A stretch of DNA of 24,413 bases from JAUWOY01 sp034431315 (GTDB lineage: Bacteria > Chloroflexota > Anaerolineae > VGOG01), in the NCBI GenBank assembly GCA_034431315.1, contig DAOUDK010000117.1, forward strand, positions 1 through 24,413. Direction: 5' to 3'. Of the stretch, positions 22,957-24,413 are shown piece by piece (position 1 is the stretch's first letter; each line of letters starts with the position of its first letter). Under the pieces are notes generated by a model that saw only the letters and a list, made by a program, of their open reading frames with translations, was not told the DNA's origin and made no database searches. The translations under genes and the position numbers were made by a program.

Positions 22957-24413
22957 CTAGCCTCCTTGAACGTATCTGGCCAGATCGAATTGAATGATTC
23001 GATCCAGACTGTATGCAGCAAAGGTTCGGTCTACAGAGAGTGGCTTGCTAGCTCGGCGCGTGATGATCAGGCCTACGTTATGCTCACGTAGTTTGTTGAG
23101 AAAAAACTGGGACACGCGCTGAAACCACTTTTTGTCCGCCTCGATCAATTGGAAATCGGTGATAAAAACAACAAGGCGGTGTCCAGCCAAAGCCGAATCC
23201 AGTTCCCATGAGAACCAATCCGATGCCTGGCCTGTCAGGTAGCGTTCACGGATCCGGCGGTTCTCCTTCTGCTGCTCTCGCGTGGGATTGTCCACGGCAT
23301 CGCGTACATCGGCATACCTATCTTCACCAAACTCGCGATACCAGCGTCTATACACCCGTGCATCTGCTTCTTTTTCCCATAACTCTTCGCTAGTCCGTTC
23401 GAGCCTCTCAAGCAAGTCCAAAGGGGGCAAGCCAACACAGGACCGCTCAGTATCCAGTTGATGCACTACATCCTCCAGCCACCGAACAAATCGCCATGGC
23501 TCAATATACACCTCAGTGCCCAACTGAGCGATGCCTAATGAGACACACAGTATCCTTTCCCCGTTTTCCTGTAGCCGTTTGCACTCTTCGTACATCTCGG
23601 TGGGGATCACGTTAAGTTCACCCTCAATCATGGGTCTGTCTTTCGAGCGCTTGCTCTGGCCGTACAAACATAAGCCACTGAAATTACGATCATTGACGAT
23701 TTGCACGAAGGATTCCCAAATGCTCAGATAGCGATGCTTGAGTGGGGTTGTGGCCGAGGTCTGGCTCACTTGATACTTTAGTTGGCGGTATGTTTTGATG
23801 AGATCTTTAAAGAACTGATCTGTATTCTCATGAATAATCCGGATGCCGTATTTACCAAGCTCACGTGCAGTCAGCGGCATCGGTCTTTCGATCACAGCGT
23901 ACGATTGAGGTGGCCGATGCTTCTGCCTATGCACAGAGAAAACAACCTCCAGCACGTCCTGGTCTCCTAAGCCGTAGCCTACGAAAAGGAAGGTTCTGCT
24001 CTGGAAATCCCACTCCAACCGCTTCCACATCGCCGATTGCGATTGCGATTGCTGCTTGGCTAACCTTAACCGAAATCGGTCGCCCATTGTGATCACGACG
24101 TCCTTAGCGTCCATGGAGCCAAACAGTTTGTAGAAGGGAATCTTGCTTTCGTCTATCAGAACACTGACTGTAGCAAAGACATCATCATCAGTCACGATCC
24201 CCCACTCGGTTCCTTCCCTTGACTTGTCCACCAGTTCGTCATAGTTTACGGTGTAGATCGCTGAGAAGGGCAGGTTCCACAGTTGACGGTGAAATGACCT
24301 AGTACTCTGTCAAGGCTAATTTGATGAGTAGGGCTCGCAATCTGTTAGACTTGGGTGAGTGCGATTGGCCACTATATGCAGGTGCATTCCAATCAATTGC
24401 TACTATATGTGGT
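22957..24413 (-). pseudogene. Frameshifted SIR2-like protein gene, partial
   Basis: The frame 24309-22957 lacks a start codon before its SIR2 segment; it contains LPFSAIYTVNYDEL (Asn of the NAD site kept) and FLFVGYGLGDQDV. A second frame entering at 24412 and ending at TAG 24301-24299 reads RLRALLIKLALTEY, the helix normally preceding that segment. One extra base near 24301 therefore separates them. The GTG at 24231 lies inside the domain and is not a real start. The catalytic His position is Phe (YKLFGSMD, codon at 24123-24121). The C-terminal ~230 residues are of unknown fold, ending with LREHNVGLIITRR. The gene is cut by the window edge; its stop is 5 bp before the STAND gene, whose ribosome-binding site lies within it. 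Confidence 0.75.

Noticed and set aside
1..24413. CRISPR arrays, tRNA or rRNA genes
   Set aside because: No regularly spaced repeats of CRISPR size and no tRNA- or rRNA-like segments were seen. The only short-period arrays are heptamers.

Overview
The window looks like a chromosomal piece of an environmental bacterium. My best guess is a filamentous or anaerobic member of the Chloroflexota (Anaerolineae/Caldilineae-like). That rests on gene content (large STAND ATPases, pentapeptide repeats, a formylglycine-enzyme-type domain, fatty-acid/ETF genes) and on heptamer repeats between genes. No rRNA, tRNA or marker gene confirms it.

Left part (about 180-10100, + strand): an acyl-CoA metabolism region. 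A TetR repressor sits behind a consensus promoter overlapped by a 24-bp palindromic operator. It is followed by an AMP-forming acyl-CoA ligase and a small membrane protein. Further on come a ketoacyl synthase III-like protein, an acyl-CoA dehydrogenase, EtfB, EtfA and a mandelate racemase/o-succinylbenzoate synthase-type enolase. Together they suggest activation, oxidation and condensation of an unidentified organic acid. Several gaps hold tandem 7-bp repeats.

This region is interrupted at about 2900-4700 by foreign-looking DNA. It holds a second, orphan copy of the ligase C-terminus, a PD-(D/E)XK-like gene, and a small cassette-type gene followed by a 125-bp site with every landmark of an integron attC recombination site. 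I read it as an integron gene cassette (possibly two) stranded away from any integrase in view.

Middle (10100-10690): a gene graveyard with the start of a serine hydrolase, the start of a phytoene-desaturase-like oxidoreductase on the other strand, and a terminator for the minus-strand genes to the right.

Right part (10688-24413, all minus strand, reading right to left). First comes a frameshifted SIR2-like gene. It is translationally coupled to a 1568-residue STAND ATPase carrying two tandem SIR2-pentapeptide modules. Next is a remnant of a KAP ATPase-formylglycine enzyme gene containing a clean 120-bp MITE with an 8-bp target duplication. Then follows a compact group: an atypical diaminopimelate-decarboxylase-like enzyme, a QueC-like PP-loop ATPase, a membrane-anchored NB-ARC/TPR protein, a nitroreductase, and a RaSEA/Elp3-like radical SAM enzyme. 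The SIR2/STAND genes resemble antiphage modules, but all three SIR2-like domains lack the catalytic histidine. The five-gene group resembles no pathway I know and is the best candidate for an undescribed biosynthetic or modification system.
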